Shown here piece after piece: positions 63,480 to 64,000 of a stretch of 64,000 nt of DNA (positions are counted from its first letter, which is position 1; every line of letters starts with the position of its first letter). The stretch covers positions 124,001-188,000 of the forward strand of contig JAFKGR010000006.1 of the NCBI GenBank assembly GCA_017307735.1, given 5' to 3'. The translations under genes were made by a program, and so were the position numbers. This DNA comes from Chitinophagaceae bacterium (lineage in GTDB: Bacteria; Bacteroidota; Bacteroidia; Chitinophagales; Chitinophagaceae). Below the pieces are notes generated by a model. That model was not told the DNA's origin, did no database searches, and worked only from the letters and a program-made list of their open reading frames with translations.

Positions 63480-64000
63480 CTATTTCCTCACCAATTTTTC
63501 ATAGCCTTTCCAATCTGCCGGAAGTGTCTTTCCCATATATTCGCTGCATCGCTGTGCAAAAATAAATGGCACCGTATCGAGCGGATCTGATTTTACAAGT
63601 TCATTGAATATTGTAAAAGCAGATGAAAAATTACGATTGAAATAAGCATACATACCTGTTGACAATTCTTCTCTTGTCGCTTCCTTCTTCTTGCGCCGGC
63701 TGTCTTCTTCGGCATCAAGCACTTCATACAGTCTGATGGCTTTATCTTTTCCCTTGACAGCCACATAATCCACCATCCGGATGGAAAACGCACCAGGATT
63801 CGCCAGAGACGCATAAGTATTCTCACCAATCAGAAATTGTGCTTCATAAATTCTTGTCAGATGTTCAATCCGCGAAGCCAGATTTACAGCATCTCCCAGG
63901 ACGGTGCATTGCATACGATCCTGGCCTCCCATCGTGCCGAGCACCATCGGGCCGGTGTTCATTCCGAGTCCCATTCTTAACGGCTTCCGGCCTCTTGAAA
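63480..64000 (-). CDS. Class III adenylate/guanylate cyclase domain protein (partial, N-terminus off window)
   Basis: Reading the reverse strand from the right edge gives PLRMGLGMNTGPMVLGTMGG, then DRMQCTVLGDAVNLASRIEHL with the conserved Asn and Arg of the class III cyclase catalytic core. The frame continues beyond the window with no start found. The catalytic domain ends near 63700 and a helical C-terminal part of about 90 residues follows (ELSTGMYAYFNRNFSSAFTIF), resembling a TPR-like unit. Bacteroidota cyclases of this kind often have N-terminal sensor domains such as CHASE2, which would lie off the window. Nucleotide specificity cannot be read from the visible part. Confidence 0.85.
   Translation of the reverse strand, partial: SRGRKPLRMGLGMNTGPMVLGTMGGQDRMQCTVLGDAVNLASRIEHLTRIYEAQFLIGENTYASLANPGAFSIRMVDYVAVKGKDKAIRLYEVLDAEEDSRRKKKEATREELSTGMYAYFNRNFSSAFTIFNELVKSDPLDTVPFIFAQRCSEYMGKTLPADWKGYEKLVRK

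Overview
The window reads as a chromosomal segment of a Bacteroidota bacterium, most likely in or near the Chitinophagaceae. The evidence is a SusC/SusD pair, a two-component 'propeller' sensor, LytTR/LytS-type signalling, a CBM20-containing 4-alpha-glucanotransferase, a Bat-type VWA protein, a GGGP-synthase-like enzyme, weak Shine-Dalgarno use, several GTG/TTG starts, and -7 boxes of the form TAnnTTTG. Placement below phylum is inference. I see no rRNA, tRNA, CRISPR array, transposase, integrase or phage gene.

Layout. 1-2496: the 5' part of a large lipoprotein sensor with 14 propeller repeats, leaving the window on the left. 2.8-11.9 kb: single genes in mixed orientation: SMP-30-like lipoprotein, SAM methyltransferase, FMN alpha-hydroxy-acid oxidase, GH18 lipoprotein, ICMT-like membrane methyltransferase, an 862-aa lamin-tail-domain secreted protein and a DUF4142 protein. 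12.4-20.2 kb: an ECF sigma factor, then a reverse-strand block of SusC, SusD-like lipoprotein and S9 peptidase that suggests peptide uptake and processing. 20.6-30.6 kb: CPA2 antiporter, small beta-barrel protein, GtrA, DnaK, a small membrane protein, MalQ and a dipeptide epimerase. 30.6-37.5 kb: a VWA-TPR (BatB/BatC-like) fusion, MsbA-like exporter, RbfA, LolC/E-like permease and an MFS transporter. 37.7-44.6 kb: a TetR-TolC-adaptor-RND efflux operon with a well-placed candidate operator. 44.8-55.8 kb: mostly housekeeping genes: ArfB, GGGPS, LytTR regulator with its histidine kinase, RuvB, RsmI-like methyltransferase, Mqo, MFS exporter, alkyladenine glycosylase, GAPDH.

56.3-64.0 kb is the most accessory-looking part. 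It has a small TonB-C-like secreted protein, then a reverse-strand pair: an 803-aa phospholipase C/acid-phosphatase-family enzyme with five N-terminal repeats and no signal peptide, preceded by a 438-aa protein I do not recognise. After these come a glutathione synthesis pair (GCS2-type GshA and ATP-grasp GshB, overlapping by 4 nt) and a class III nucleotide cyclase leaving the window on the right.

The PLC/unknown-protein pair is the best candidate for something undescribed. The rest is mostly recognisable chromosome, with notable local features: the efflux operator, REP-like repeats at 35.8-36.1 kb, a 13-bp perfect hairpin at 11.16 kb and several promoters and terminators. All calls rest on reading motifs by eye; no similarity search was run.
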